From NCBI GenBank assembly GCA_036338435.1, contig JAYZCG010000046.1, positions 6,212 to 70,211 on the forward strand: a stretch of DNA of 64,000 nucleotides. The letters run 5' to 3'. The DNA is from JAPYTY01 sp036338435. Lineage in GTDB: Bacteria > Acidobacteriota > UBA6911 > RPQK01 > JADFOI01. Shown piece after piece: positions 1 to 8,798 of the stretch; position 1 is the first letter of the stretch; the number at the start of each line of letters is the position of its first letter. The notes below the pieces were generated by a model. That model ran no database searches, had not been told where the DNA came from, and saw only the letters and a program-made list of their open reading frames with translations. Both the position numbers and the translations under genes were made by a program.

Positions 1-1
1 A

Positions 2-148
2 ACCTACCCTACACTCTTTGGCCTGGAGAAGAGCCGGGAAATGGCTGCCGAATTAGTAGAACGAGCGATTCACCAACTCAGCTTCCTAGGTTCGGAAGGA
101 AAGATTCTAAAGCAACTCGGTCGATTTATTTCTGTCCGAAGGATCTAG
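2..148 (+). CDS. ispA: Polyprenyl (farnesyl/geranylgeranyl) diphosphate synthase, C-terminal end
   Basis: The first 49 codons of the window, opening in frame at base 2 and ending in TAG, are the tail of a gene cut by the window edge. The translation begins TYPTLFGLEKSREMAAEL, the conserved segment near the end of short-chain trans-prenyltransferases, and closes with the usual helix ending FISVRRI. Enzymes of this family condense isopentenyl diphosphate with allylic diphosphates to make C15-C20 isoprenoid precursors in the cytoplasm. The catalytic DDxxD motifs lie upstream, outside the window, so chain length cannot be judged. tlyA follows 29 bp later on the same strand. In many bacteria dxs sits between these two genes; here it does not. 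Confidence 0.8.
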   Translation, partial: TYPTLFGLEKSREMAAELVERAIHQLSFLGSEGKILKQLGRFISVRRI

Positions 149-177
149 AGACCTACCCAAAGGGACGTCTCAAAGAC

Positions 178-918
178 ATGACCCATAGTACGAAAAAACA
201 AATGCGACTGGATGTTCTTTTAGTCGAAAGGAGAATGGCTAAAAACATCAAACACGCCACAGCTCTTATCCTAAGTGGGGTAGTTCTGGTTGATGAACAA
301 AGGTTAGATAAACCGGGCATTCAGGTTGGACGAACTTCCACGATACGCATCAAATCCGATAACAATCAATATGTTTCCCGAGGAGGCATCAAACTTGAAG
401 CGGCCTTACAGAATTTCAATATTCAAGTGGAAGGGACAGTCTGTCTGGATTTAGGGGCTTCAACTGGAGGATTCACTGATTGCCTGTTACAACACGGAGC
501 ACGCAAAGTCTACGCTATCGATGTCGGCTCTGGACAGCTTCACTGGAACTTACAACGGGATCCGAGAATTGTAGTTCACGACTCTACCAATGCACGTTTC
601 CTCACCCCTTCAATAATCAACAACCCCGTAGATCTGATTGTTATCGACATCGCTTTTATCTCACTAAAACTGATCTTTCCACGCCTCAAGCTCTTCCCGT
701 CGGCAAAGATTATTGCTCTGGTAAAACCACAGTTTGAAGCTTACCGTAATGAAGTAGGATCCGGAGGAATTGTCCGCGATCAGCGACTGCAAAGAAAAAT
801 TGTTGATCGTGTACGGGAGCACGCTACAAACAAAGGTTTGGTCTTACTTAATGAAATACCCTCGCCTCTGAAAGGCCGGAAGGGCAACCAGGAGTACTTC
901 CTATTGTTGAAAAGTTAG
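178..918 (+). CDS. tlyA: TlyA-family rRNA 2'-O-methyltransferase
   Basis: A 246-residue protein with an N-terminal S4 RNA-binding domain (about residues 9-70, beginning RLDVLLVERR) followed by an FtsJ-like Rossmann methyltransferase domain. The linker signature YVSRGGIKL is present. So are the S-adenosylmethionine loop LDLGASTGGFTD and the later motifs DLIVIDIAFISL and ALVKPQFEA, which supply the Lys-Asp-Lys residues typical of 2'-O-methyltransferases. Characterised TlyA proteins methylate cytidines in 16S and/or 23S rRNA; some homologues are annotated as haemolysins. The length is normal for the family. The gene lies 29 bp after the isoprenoid synthase gene and probably shares its transcript. 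Its last four bases overlap the end of the convergent nucleosidase gene. Confidence 0.9.
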   Translation: MTHSTKKQMRLDVLLVERRMAKNIKHATALILSGVVLVDEQRLDKPGIQVGRTSTIRIKSDNNQYVSRGGIKLEAALQNFNIQVEGTVCLDLGASTGGFTDCLLQHGARKVYAIDVGSGQLHWNLQRDPRIVVHDSTNARFLTPSIINNPVDLIVIDIAFISLKLIFPRLKLFPSAKIIALVKPQFEAYRNEVGSGGIVRDQRLQRKIVDRVREHATNKGLVLLNEIPSPLKGRKGNQEYFLLLKS

Positions 919-1511
919 GCTGGATGCAATGCACAACTAATCAGATCCTCAATATGCTGTGCCAATATATCCATGTTTTGATTGAAGTTTGTCCAAAATG
1001 AAGACAGTCCAGAATCGGCCGTATCGGAAATAATTTTGGGAGCAAGGCAGGGAACAGAGTACTCACGCGCTACTTCAAGAGCAATAGCGCTTTCCATGTC
1101 GCATACACGTGCTTTGAATTTGTGGTACAGAGCCCTTCGTGCTTTTGCCCTCACAACTGGTGAAGATACGGTCAAGCCACGTCCGAAGATCCTAGTATCC
1201 CCAGCGTCTCGAAATGCGGAGAGAATACCGGCATCTACAGAGCAACAGGAACCATCTTCTTTGCACCATTTCTCTGGAACTATAACTTGTCCTACTGTTA
1301 AGTTCGGATCCAACTGGCCAGCATTCCCTGTGAAAACAAAGAGTGAGGGAACATGTAATCTGAAGTGGTTTTCTAGAGCATCTCTTGTCCGAGCGGCTCC
1401 CAATCCAGTAACAAGGAACTCGCAATCTAATTTCAGGCGTTGGCGCAACGCGGAAGACTCTTTCTCCAAGGCACAAGCAATCAACAACTTCCGAGTTGGT
1501 TCTGTACGCAA
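915..1511 (-). CDS. Purine nucleosidase/phosphorylase superfamily protein (MTA/SAH nucleosidase-like)
   Basis: A 198-residue protein of the PNP/UDP superfamily. It begins with the typical strand and loop LLIACALEKESSALRQRL, has a glycine-rich VTGLGAAR loop and an FTGNAGQL phosphate/ribose loop. It also has the DMESA segment whose Glu contacts the ribose, and an SDTAD segment holding the catalytic Asp of nucleosidases. It is shorter than classical MTA/SAH nucleosidases (about 230 residues), and resembles the short group that includes hopanoid-associated phosphorylase (HpnG) and futalosine hydrolase, so the substrate is open. The start is TTG, chosen because an AGGAGG ribosome binding site lies about 7 bases upstream and no ATG fits. 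The gene converges on tlyA with a 4-base overlap of the two ends. Confidence 0.75.
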   Translation of the reverse strand: MRTEPTRKLLIACALEKESSALRQRLKLDCEFLVTGLGAARTRDALENHFRLHVPSLFVFTGNAGQLDPNLTVGQVIVPEKWCKEDGSCCSVDAGILSAFRDAGDTRIFGRGLTVSSPVVRAKARRALYHKFKARVCDMESAIALEVAREYSVPCLAPKIISDTADSGLSSFWTNFNQNMDILAQHIEDLISCALHPA

Positions 1512-1619
1512 ATTCTAACCTCCTCTATCCACACAGCCCTGTAACAAAAGGTGGCCATTCTTTCATCTTAGTGCTAAATTTTGTAGCATTATTTGCAAAT
1601 CAAGTGGTATTAGTTTGGT

Positions 1620-2069
1620 ATGCGTTGCCAATTCTGCGGTCACGGTAAAGATCGAGTCGTCGATTCACGGAAATCTCGAAAGGGAAACACGATTCGTCGC
1701 CGACGCGAATGTCTTGGTTGTGGCCGCCGTTTAACTACCTACGAACGCATCGAAGAGATCCACCTTATTGTTGTTAAAAAAGGTGGATTAAGAGAACGAT
1801 TTGAACGCTCTAAACTAATGTTGGGTTTGTCAAAAGCTTCTGAGAAACGACCAGTACCTACCCACAAGTTGGAAGAGATTGTGGAAGCCGTAGAGCAACG
1901 TTTCCTGGAAACGCCAGACCGCGAACTCACCTCTCAGGAAATTGGTGCATACACTATGAAGTGCCTGAAAAAAATCGACAAAATTGCCTACGTGCGCTTC
2001 GCATCAGTTTGCCATGAATTTAAGGACCTGAGAGAATTTATGATGGAGATCAATCAAATTCTTGAGTAG
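1620..2069 (+). CDS. nrdR: Transcriptional repressor NrdR
   Basis: A 149-residue protein with the two parts of NrdR. The first is an N-terminal zinc ribbon starting MRCQFCGH with its second cysteine pair in ECLGCGRR. The second is an ATP-cone domain from about residue 49 to 139. NrdR senses the ATP/dATP ratio and represses ribonucleotide reductase operons by binding NrdR boxes. The length matches the family. thiL follows after 8 bp and is probably cotranscribed. No ribonucleotide reductase gene is present in this window and I saw no obvious pair of NrdR boxes upstream. No strong Shine-Dalgarno sequence precedes the ATG, so the start rests on alignment of the zinc ribbon. Confidence 0.95.
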   Translation: MRCQFCGHGKDRVVDSRKSRKGNTIRRRRECLGCGRRLTTYERIEEIHLIVVKKGGLRERFERSKLMLGLSKASEKRPVPTHKLEEIVEAVEQRFLETPDRELTSQEIGAYTMKCLKKIDKIAYVRFASVCHEFKDLREFMMEINQILE

Positions 2070-2077
2070 CTGGTGCC

Positions 2078-3106
2078 ATGAACTCGAATGATCCGTGCGA
2101 ACTTGATCTAATCGATTGGATCCGTCACCATTCTCAGGATCTTCCTGAATCCCTCATCCAATCTATAGGAGATGATTGTGCGGTTTTTACTCCCCATAAA
2201 ATGTCCCAGCTCGCAGTGACAACGGACATGTTGTTGGAGAACGTTCACTTCCAACAACACTCTACCAGCCCTACTTTTCTGGGCCAAAAATCACTGAGGG
2301 TCAATCTTAGCGACCTTGCTGCCATGGGGGCTACTCCATATGCCTGCTTGCTTAGTCTTGGACTGCCCACTGATCTAAAAAAGGAGTATTTCCGCGCTTT
2401 CATGCGGGGGTTTCTAAAAGATGGAGCGTGGTGGAAAATTCCACTTATTGGCGGAGACCTGTCACACAGTGAAACAGTCGTGGTTAATGTGACAGTTTTA
2501 GGTAACTTTCAAAGGGGCGTTCCTATTTTGAGATCCAAAGCACAGGACCAAGATGCCTTGATCCTGATCGGTGACGTCGGATTCTCCCGACTGGGACTGG
2601 AAATGCTCCAGGGCGAAGATTGCACCTTGTTAGCAACAATGGCCCACGAAGATACCCTAATTAATTGGGCTGGAGATACGTTTCGTGCCCAATGCCTAAA
2701 GGCGCATCTACTACCCCAGCCTCTCGTCGAGGTTGGAATTTGGTTGAGTGAAAATAGGCTTGTGAACTCAATGATTGACGTGAGTGATGGGCTTTGTTCG
2801 GACTTGCTCAGTATTGGTCGCCAAAATGAATTAACAGCAGAAATTGAGGTCAGCCATCTCCCCATTCCAGAAAAGGGATGGGGGCAAACTACAGCTCTAG
2901 AAGCAGCCCTTAATGGTGGGGAAGATTACGCTCTCCTTGCTACCGCTTCCCAAGAGCAGTTGGGCCGCCTAGAGTCAATATATCCTTCTAATTTCCCTGC
3001 TTTCCGGGTGATTGGTGCCTTGTCGTCAGGAGAGCCGGCTGTGTATTTGACCCAATCCGGCAAGAGAGAGAGATGTGAACCCGATGGGTTCGACCATTTT
3101 AGATAA
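2078..3106 (+). CDS. thiL: Thiamine-monophosphate kinase
   Basis: A 342-residue ThiL of the PurM/AIR-synthase fold. It phosphorylates thiamine monophosphate to thiamine diphosphate with ATP, the last step of cofactor synthesis, in the cytoplasm. The conserved metal and nucleotide motifs are all visible: GDDCAVF near the N-terminus, TTDMLLENVHF, NLSDLAAMGA, GGDLSHSE, IDVSDGL and NGGEDYALL. The gene lies 8 bp after nrdR, so the two probably form an operon; this pairing looks positional and not functional. No thiamine (TPP) riboswitch-like structure was seen upstream. Length is normal (about 310-350 residues in the family). Confidence 0.93.
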   Translation: MNSNDPCELDLIDWIRHHSQDLPESLIQSIGDDCAVFTPHKMSQLAVTTDMLLENVHFQQHSTSPTFLGQKSLRVNLSDLAAMGATPYACLLSLGLPTDLKKEYFRAFMRGFLKDGAWWKIPLIGGDLSHSETVVVNVTVLGNFQRGVPILRSKAQDQDALILIGDVGFSRLGLEMLQGEDCTLLATMAHEDTLINWAGDTFRAQCLKAHLLPQPLVEVGIWLSENRLVNSMIDVSDGLCSDLLSIGRQNELTAEIEVSHLPIPEKGWGQTTALEAALNGGEDYALLATASQEQLGRLESIYPSNFPAFRVIGALSSGEPAVYLTQSGKRERCEPDGFDHFR

Positions 3107-3190
3107 AACTGTGTCAGTTCTAAATTTTCTCATTTCACAAAAAGAAACTTGGTTCCACAATTAGAAACACAGAGCTAACCCTTTCAAATC

Positions 3191-3218
3191 TTGAATAGAC
3201 TGGCGTGGAATGTATAGT
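3191..3218 (+). promoter_or_regulatory. Candidate sigma-70-type promoter for the HExxH-TPR gene
   Basis: TTGAAT (3191-3196) and TATAGT (3213-3218) are separated by 16 bases. They match the -35 and -10 consensus at 4 and 5 of 6 positions. They lie about 40 bp before the ATG at 3257 in the only sizeable gap after thiL. Prediction by eye only. Confidence 0.35.
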
Positions 3219-3256
3219 ACCATTGGTGCTAGAATAGACTCCTCATTTTTCTGCAC

Positions 3257-4798
3257 ATGACTCATCTGACAACAAGATCGATCCTAGTTACCTGCCTATT
3301 CTTATTCCTCAACTGCCAGTTGTCAGTTGTTTGGACTCAGAATATAGACACCACGGAGGATCTTGCCAACATTAATTTCACTGCAGACGTTCGTGTCTTC
3401 GCAGTGATGGCTACACTCAATGCAGCTGGATTTAACTACGAAACCCCAGGCAGAGAGATTTCTCAAACACGCCAATTAATTCGGGAGAAAATTAAGAAAA
3501 TCGATCCCGGTCTCCTGGAAGAGCTGCAGACCTTCTATCGTAACCATAACCTGAAAGCGGATGACCACGATCAACAGATCGCATATACCTCCCTGGCACT
3601 CTTACTTTCCAGTCCTCCCGATTTCCAAGTGACGGTGCAGGAAACAGAACTACCAGAAGATGTAAAGGAGGTCTTAGGATTTGAGAAGCTTGTGACACGG
3701 TTCTATCAGGAAGCAGATATCGAATCGCTCTGGCATAGCCAACAACCCGTCTATGAAGAAGAACTGGCTTCCTATCGAATACTCACTAGAGACTTAATAG
3801 CACAAACCTTACGTTATTTCAGAATTCCATCCCGTGTAGTTCTTGATCGGCAAATCATCTTGATCCCGGACCTGCTGAATGCTAAAGCAGTTGTTAATGT
3901 CCGTAACCTCGATCTTGTTTATTACGTTGTTGTAGGACCTACGGACAACGCTTCCGAGAACTATCGTCAAATACAGCACGAATACCTCCATTTTCTGATT
4001 GACCCGTTAATTGAAAAGTTTGGAATGACCCTGATTGAACACGGTGACGTACTGGATATTGCTCATGCCCAACCCCAGCTTAAACCACAATTTCGAAACA
4101 AATTTTTCCTTCTGGTGGCCGAATCTCTGATTGAAAGCGTCCTCTTAAGACTTCACGACCCCGAGCACACTGATCGAGAATTGGCAAGACTTTTCCGACA
4201 AGGATTGATCTTCGCACCCTATTTCAGTCGAGGACTTAAACGTTACGAACTGGATACAGAAATGATTGCCTTTCCAGCCTATGTGGAAGTACTCCTGGAC
4301 AATCTAGAAGGAACTATTATTGAGCGAGATGAAAGAGAGATTGTAGCTCTGGAAAATAAAATTGAAGAGACACAACAAAAAGAATGGGAAGCGCAACAAA
4401 AAGAGATCGATAAAATTGCCCGGCTCAACCGCTTGAATTCTCTGTTAAACGAGGCAGCTGTGCTTCTCTCCAATAGAGAATTCCAATCTGCAAAGATAAT
4501 TCTCCAGGAAATCGTGTTGGATGATCCTTATAACGGTGTTGCCTACTTTTACTTGGCTCAGATCGCTTCTCAAACTGAACAGCATGAGCAGGCCTTGGAG
4601 TACTATAAACAAGCTGCGAATGCCCCCGGTGTAGCCACCTGGGCCCAGGCATGGTCCCTGGTACGAATTGCAAAATATCACGCCATCCAGGGTGAGATTG
4701 AGGAAGCCCTCACTTTTTTTGATCGTGTTTCAGAATTGGAAGGCAATCTTCGGGGAGCAAAAGAAGAGGCTCAAAAAGCTACAGATCAACTGCGCTAG
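3257..4798 (+). CDS. Secreted protein with HExxH motif and C-terminal TPR repeats, function unknown
   Basis: A 513-residue protein I do not recognise as a named family. It starts with a Sec signal peptide (about residues 1-28, hydrophobic core ILVTCLFLFLN). The central part contains QHEYLHFLIDPL, so His241-Glu242-His245 form an HExxH zinc-metalloprotease-type motif. A glutamate-rich helix about 45 residues later (VAESLIESVLL) could supply a third ligand as in gluzincins. Residues about 345-390 form a charged coiled coil with repeats of QQKE, followed by two to three TPR units (for example DDPYNGVAYFYLAQIA). The next gene also encodes a secreted TPR protein, so the two may act together in the periplasm. 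Peptidase activity is inference from one motif; it could be a structural protein. Confidence 0.7.
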   Translation: MTHLTTRSILVTCLFLFLNCQLSVVWTQNIDTTEDLANINFTADVRVFAVMATLNAAGFNYETPGREISQTRQLIREKIKKIDPGLLEELQTFYRNHNLKADDHDQQIAYTSLALLLSSPPDFQVTVQETELPEDVKEVLGFEKLVTRFYQEADIESLWHSQQPVYEEELASYRILTRDLIAQTLRYFRIPSRVVLDRQIILIPDLLNAKAVVNVRNLDLVYYVVVGPTDNASENYRQIQHEYLHFLIDPLIEKFGMTLIEHGDVLDIAHAQPQLKPQFRNKFFLLVAESLIESVLLRLHDPEHTDRELARLFRQGLIFAPYFSRGLKRYELDTEMIAFPAYVEVLLDNLEGTIIERDEREIVALENKIEETQQKEWEAQQKEIDKIARLNRLNSLLNEAAVLLSNREFQSAKIILQEIVLDDPYNGVAYFYLAQIASQTEQHEQALEYYKQAANAPGVATWAQAWSLVRIAKYHAIQGEIEEALTFFDRVSELEGNLRGAKEEAQKATDQLR

Positions 4799-4881
4799 CC
4801 CTTATGTAACCAAAAAGCGCTTGAGCTACTTTTCAAGTTTATGTACCATGCCGGAAAGTTAACGGTTTTCGGAGATTAATT

Positions 4882-6255
4882 ATGAAGAATACAATGAAAC
4901 GTTTCCTGTTAGTGTCCCTAATAGTTCTGAGCACTTCCGTCTTGTGGGTTTCTGCTGCCTACATGCAGTCTGAAGCCACGGAAATCGAGGGTAATCTGTA
5001 TACTAACAATACTCTTGGTTTCTCGTTCCAATTTCCTCAAGGTTGGGTTGTGGATGAGGCCTCGGGGGACTCAAGTACCATGGGTGGTGATGTGGTCGTA
5101 CTTAAAGCCACTTTTGGAGATTCGACGTTATCTGCGTTTTCTGTAGACCTACCAAAAGGTCTTCCCTTGGACAAGTTAGCAGGGAGTGCCGAACAGTGGC
5201 TCAATGAACATCAGTCTCATTTGCCAGGCATGAATTTAGAGGTTAGGAGCGATGTAGAACAAGTGGCCTACGGCAATATCCGATTCTACAAACTAAAGTT
5301 CCGTACCAAGGGCCGACGAAATAGAGTTCACCACACCACTGTGGTAACCGTGACTCCCGGCAAACTTATTGGCTTCGAGGCAATTGCCAAAAGGGAAAAA
5401 GACGCTGATCAGGCACTGAATTCTCTTCAGAGCATAAAACTTTTCGATGCGGAGTTCACCGCATGGCAAGCCCATGTAGGTATCGGTGACCCTGAAGGAA
5501 TCGTTAAGTCGGGTGCCGTCTTCCTAGAACGTTTTCCCGCCGGCAATATTACCCCATATGTCCACAAACGTATGGCGTTCTCATATCAGGCACTCAATGA
5601 TTACGACAACTTGGTCATTCACGGGGAACGAACAATAGAGTTGCTCCCAGAAGATCTTGATACACGATCAATGCTGGCTCTAGCTCTAGCAGAACGAGGC
5701 GACAACAACAGAGCCATTGACCTCGCCCAACAAGGGTTAGCACTTGTGGACTCCATGGAAAAGCCGGCCGATGTCCCCCTGAATCAATGGCTTGTTCGCA
5801 AGGCCCGTGCCACATCGGACGCCAACTATGCCCAAGGGCTCGCGTACTTGAAAAAATCCTCTGCTGGAGGAGGCGAAATTATGTTAAAGCGTGCTATCGA
5901 ATACTTGGGAGAGGCAGTTGAATCGGATCCTGAATCCGACAAAGCGTACTTTCGTTTAGGCTATGCTTATACGCGACTAAATGACGCTGAGCAAGCAATC
6001 GTAAGTTATACCCAAGCGGTGGCAGCTGACGGAGTGGCCAAAGACATCGCTCGCGATCAACTGGAAGGGATCATGGACTTTCTCAAAAGAGATGTATCGA
6101 CCATCGATGCCTTAGTTCAGGAACAACGAGTCATCATCGAACAGAAAATCGAAGCGATAAAGACGCGAAACCAACAACAGGTAGAGGCTGAAGAAGCCAG
6201 AATCCAGCTAGAAATGGAACAACAGGAAATGGAACTCCAGCAACAGGCGATGTAA
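4882..6255 (+). CDS. Secreted TPR protein with PsbP-like N-terminal domain
   Basis: A 457-residue exported protein. A signal peptide occupies about residues 1-27, with ATG codons at residues 1 and 5; a GGAG element sits 7 bases before the first. The next 150 residues contain NTLGFSFQFPQGWVVDE, the pattern of the PsbP-like/DUF1795-type lipid-associated fold found in many secreted proteins. From about residue 200 onward there are TPR-type helical repeats (for example KAYFRLGYAYTRLNDAEQAI). The protein ends in a coiled coil rich in Gln and Glu. It follows the HExxH-TPR gene by 83 bp on the same strand and is probably cotranscribed. No enzymatic motif is seen; a scaffold or envelope assembly role is a guess. 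Confidence 0.7.
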   Translation: MKNTMKRFLLVSLIVLSTSVLWVSAAYMQSEATEIEGNLYTNNTLGFSFQFPQGWVVDEASGDSSTMGGDVVVLKATFGDSTLSAFSVDLPKGLPLDKLAGSAEQWLNEHQSHLPGMNLEVRSDVEQVAYGNIRFYKLKFRTKGRRNRVHHTTVVTVTPGKLIGFEAIAKREKDADQALNSLQSIKLFDAEFTAWQAHVGIGDPEGIVKSGAVFLERFPAGNITPYVHKRMAFSYQALNDYDNLVIHGERTIELLPEDLDTRSMLALALAERGDNNRAIDLAQQGLALVDSMEKPADVPLNQWLVRKARATSDANYAQGLAYLKKSSAGGGEIMLKRAIEYLGEAVESDPESDKAYFRLGYAYTRLNDAEQAIVSYTQAVAADGVAKDIARDQLEGIMDFLKRDVSTIDALVQEQRVIIEQKIEAIKTRNQQQVEAEEARIQLEMEQQEMELQQQAM

Positions 6256-6273
6256 CATCAACAGTAGCAGTAG

Positions 6274-6299
6274 CCATAGCACGCGTGTCATCGCTATGG
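6274..6299. repeat. Inverted repeat after the TPR gene (possible weak terminator)
   Basis: CCATAGC (6274-6280) and GCTATGG (6293-6299) form a perfect 7-bp stem with a 12-base loop in the gap between the TPR gene and rnc. There is no T-run after it, so a role as intrinsic terminator is doubtful. Confidence 0.3.
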
Positions 6300-6338
6300 T
6301 AAATCTGGAATCCACAGTCCGGGCTTATAGCGTATCCG

Positions 6339-7070
6339 ATGATGGACCTAAGGAAGTTGGAGTCTAGGCTTGGCTATTCCTTTACGAATACCAAACTGGT
6401 TGAGCAGGCTCTGACCCATGCTTCCTCTGCCGAAGGTAACAAGTCAACAGTTCCAGGCATGGTCTCTAAGAACTATGAGACTCTAGAGTTCCTAGGGGAT
6501 GCCATACTCGGTTTCCTAATAAGTGACTATCTTTTCAAAGCCCATCCCTCCAAAACCGAAGGCGAACTAACCAAGATAAGAGCGCTATTGGTATCTGCCG
6601 ATCAGCTAGCGATTCTTGCTAAAAAACTAGATCTTGGTGCTTTTGTAAGGCTCGGTCGCGGAGAGGAAAAAACGGGTGGAAGACAAAAAAAGGCCATCTT
6701 GTCGAATCTCTTTGAAAGTCTTCTTGCGGCCATCTTCCTCGATGGTGGCTTAGAGCCAGCACGCCGTTTTATCCTTTCACAATTCCACTCTCAACTAGAA
6801 AATATCCAAGAGAAGCGGTTAGATTTCCAGGATAGCAAATCACTGCTGCAGGAGCGTCTACACTCCCACGGGTTCTCCGGTCCAGACTACCGTACAATTA
6901 AAGAATGGGGTCCCGCTCACAAAAAGGAGTTTATGATCGAAGTCTATATTCAGGACAAATTTTTAGCTCGTGCCCACGGGACTACCAAAAAAGAAACTCA
7001 GCAAAAGGCCGCCACTAAAGCGCTGGAGGAACTGGATGAAGTTTTGAACACCCAGGAATCTGACATATAG
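6339..7070 (+). CDS. rnc: Ribonuclease III
   Basis: A 243-residue RNase III, the endonuclease that cuts double-stranded RNA in rRNA maturation and mRNA decay. The catalytic domain (about residues 5-150) carries the signature ETLEFLGDAILGF with its acidic metal ligands, and the second acidic cluster NLFESLLAAIFLDGG. The C-terminal double-stranded RNA-binding domain starts at DSKSLLQERLHSHG and ends with the helix TQQKAATKALEEL. The length is typical. The start has two adjacent ATG codons and the second would lose only one residue. The gene converges on the CPBP protease gene with just 11 bp between the stop codons. era, often downstream in other bacteria, is absent here. Confidence 0.95.
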   Translation: MMDLRKLESRLGYSFTNTKLVEQALTHASSAEGNKSTVPGMVSKNYETLEFLGDAILGFLISDYLFKAHPSKTEGELTKIRALLVSADQLAILAKKLDLGAFVRLGRGEEKTGGRQKKAILSNLFESLLAAIFLDGGLEPARRFILSQFHSQLENIQEKRLDFQDSKSLLQERLHSHGFSGPDYRTIKEWGPAHKKEFMIEVYIQDKFLARAHGTTKKETQQKAATKALEELDEVLNTQESDI

Positions 7071-7081
7071 AGTTTTCTAGA

Positions 7082-7876
7082 CTAGTAAAAAAACCAAACA
7101 ACCAACAGAGTCGTCACATCAAAAAGGGCATGGGCCACCATCGGGGCAATTAAGTTACGCCGCCATAAGTAAAATGCCCCAAATAACAGTCCCAAAATGC
7201 CCGCTCCCACCGCTCTATCAAACCCCTGAACAGCATGTCCAATCGCAAAAAAAATACTCCATAGGACAAGTCCAAGCACAACTCCTAATCGGCGGCCCAT
7301 TGCTTTGTCATTACAGTTGGGGCGATTTGTAAAATATAAAAAGGGCCGTAGCAACATAGGCCCTAAATAACGTTCGAATCTATCCAAGACAAAGGCCCGT
7401 TGGATCTCCTCCTTAATTCCTCCCACATAAACACTACTTATCAGGAACAAGGTCAGATCATTTGGCTCGTCCACGAGATCTAAAAGTGGATTTGTTGTGG
7501 ATACATATTCGGGATAAAAAGCGTGAAAGAAGATGTTGACGCACATTGTGGAGAAAAAAAGAAAGGGTACACAAACAATTCCCAAGCCACTCTCAGTTCT
7601 GATATTTCTCCACACCCAACCCAGTTGCATCAGGGTTTCACCTCGAAAATGCAGGCAACACACGATCAAAATCAGAGTCAATGTCGCTTCTGTCACCATG
7701 AACAGAAAAACTGAATAACTACTCTCTAAAACGTTGCGATCAGTGATTAAAAAAATAATTTGGACTAGCAGGGGTGCTGCGAGAGCCACTAAAAAAATCT
7801 CAGGTGCAGCTAGGAATCGGTGAGCCTGATCCTGTTGTGAGGAGGCTTGTTGTGACATCTCCGTAGGGCTTTGCAT
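7082..7876 (-). CDS. CPBP-family intramembrane protease (CAAX protease-like)
   Basis: A polytopic membrane protein of about 264 residues with six or more hydrophobic segments. The CPBP/Abi (Rce1-like) motifs are present: the paired glutamates and arginine in IKEEIQRAFV, a histidine in FFAIGHAVQG, and the final HALFDV. In this superfamily these residues form the intramembrane glutamate-type protease site. Members include CAAX prenyl endopeptidases and bacteriocin self-immunity proteins, and most bacterial members have no known substrate. I chose the ATG at 7876; a TTG three codons upstream is possible. A cytoplasmic N-terminal tail rich in Gln and Ser precedes the first membrane helix. It stands alone on this strand. 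Confidence 0.85.
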   Translation of the reverse strand: MQSPTEMSQQASSQQDQAHRFLAAPEIFLVALAAPLLVQIIFLITDRNVLESSYSVFLFMVTEATLTLILIVCCLHFRGETLMQLGWVWRNIRTESGLGIVCVPFLFFSTMCVNIFFHAFYPEYVSTTNPLLDLVDEPNDLTLFLISSVYVGGIKEEIQRAFVLDRFERYLGPMLLRPFLYFTNRPNCNDKAMGRRLGVVLGLVLWSIFFAIGHAVQGFDRAVGAGILGLLFGAFYLWRRNLIAPMVAHALFDVTTLLVVWFFY

Positions 7877-8240
7877 CAAATCCAATATTCTACGATAAAT
7901 TCAACTTACATTCTTGCACGTGCTCACTGTGAAATGGAGGAAGAATCACCTAAAGAAGACGGCACACATCACATTAAACGTGCACATTGAAATAGTTACG
8001 TTGAAGATTCATCTTTCCGGAACCTTAGCGGAGCAGAGATGAGTAATGCCGGACAAATACCATGGCTATATTAGGGCACATGTATAATGACCCACGCGTT
8101 ACCGCGGAAGTAGCTGACACAAAAGCTATATCTTCTTGCTCGACTGAGATCACCGCGAGATCTAGATAAAGTGCGTTCACATCCTTCTCCCCTTGTGCAT
8201 TCGGAAATACCACGATTTTTAGATTTTTTCATATTCCACA
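7877..8240. other. Intergenic region, no gene seen
   Basis: About 360 bp between two divergently placed genes. All frames are broken by stops or contain only short open stretches without a ribosome binding site. I saw no tRNA, no riboswitch-like fold and no convincing promoter. Confidence 0.6.
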
Positions 8241-8744
8241 ATGCAAGAATGCATGGACACAAGCACTTGGGTACAATCTACCTCCAACACCATGTCTATT
8301 ACATACACACATATACTGTTAGCATTAACGGCCACTTTATCAGTTGCCGTTCTTTTGGTATTGACGACAGTCTGGAATTCAAAGCCTTCAGGAATACAGA
8401 ATCTGCTTTCAAGATACGATGAAAATGAGATTGAACCAGATCATACATATCTGATCTCATTAATGATCTACGAAGAAGCGTATCCAGCGTTCGGGGAAAT
8501 TATTGAACTAGTTCTCACAAGGTTTCCCCTCAAATACTTTAGCCAGAAAAGTGGTTTCGATAATGCTTTACACTATCTCCACGATTCTGTTTTGGAGGAG
8601 TCTAATTCGAAAGATCTAGTTTGGGCAATGGCACATATCGTCAATACTTTCGTCAGTGACCCAGATGTTGCATCAGAATGTCGGCCTTATATGGAACCCC
8701 TTGTAGCTCAATTCTTAGAACAGACGGAACACCCATCTCAATGA
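8241..8744 (+). CDS. Small membrane-anchored hypothetical protein
   Basis: An open frame of up to 167 residues not matching a family I know. ATG codons occur at residues 1, 5 and 18, none with a clear Shine-Dalgarno sequence. The third (8292) would put a single transmembrane helix (ILLALTATLSVAVLLVL) right at the N-terminus and seems the most natural start. The remaining 110 residues are acidic, helical in character and probably soluble, for example DPDVASECRPYMEPLVAQFL. The reading frame has sensible amino-acid use, and only short antisense frames overlap its 5' end, so I consider it probably real. It could also be a fast-evolving or decaying gene. Function unknown. Confidence 0.45.
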   Translation: MQECMDTSTWVQSTSNTMSITYTHILLALTATLSVAVLLVLTTVWNSKPSGIQNLLSRYDENEIEPDHTYLISLMIYEEAYPAFGEIIELVLTRFPLKYFSQKSGFDNALHYLHDSVLEESNSKDLVWAMAHIVNTFVSDPDVASECRPYMEPLVAQFLEQTEHPSQ

Positions 8745-8798
8745 ACGTAAAACCCTCACTGCGGCCGGCAAGAGAAGGTGAGTGTAGAAAGGGGTGTG

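Noticed and set aside
982..1518. A 178-codon plus-strand open frame opposite the nucleosidase gene
   Set aside because: The minus-strand frame carries clear superfamily motifs and a ribosome binding site; the plus-strand frame has no recognisable domain and is its shadow.
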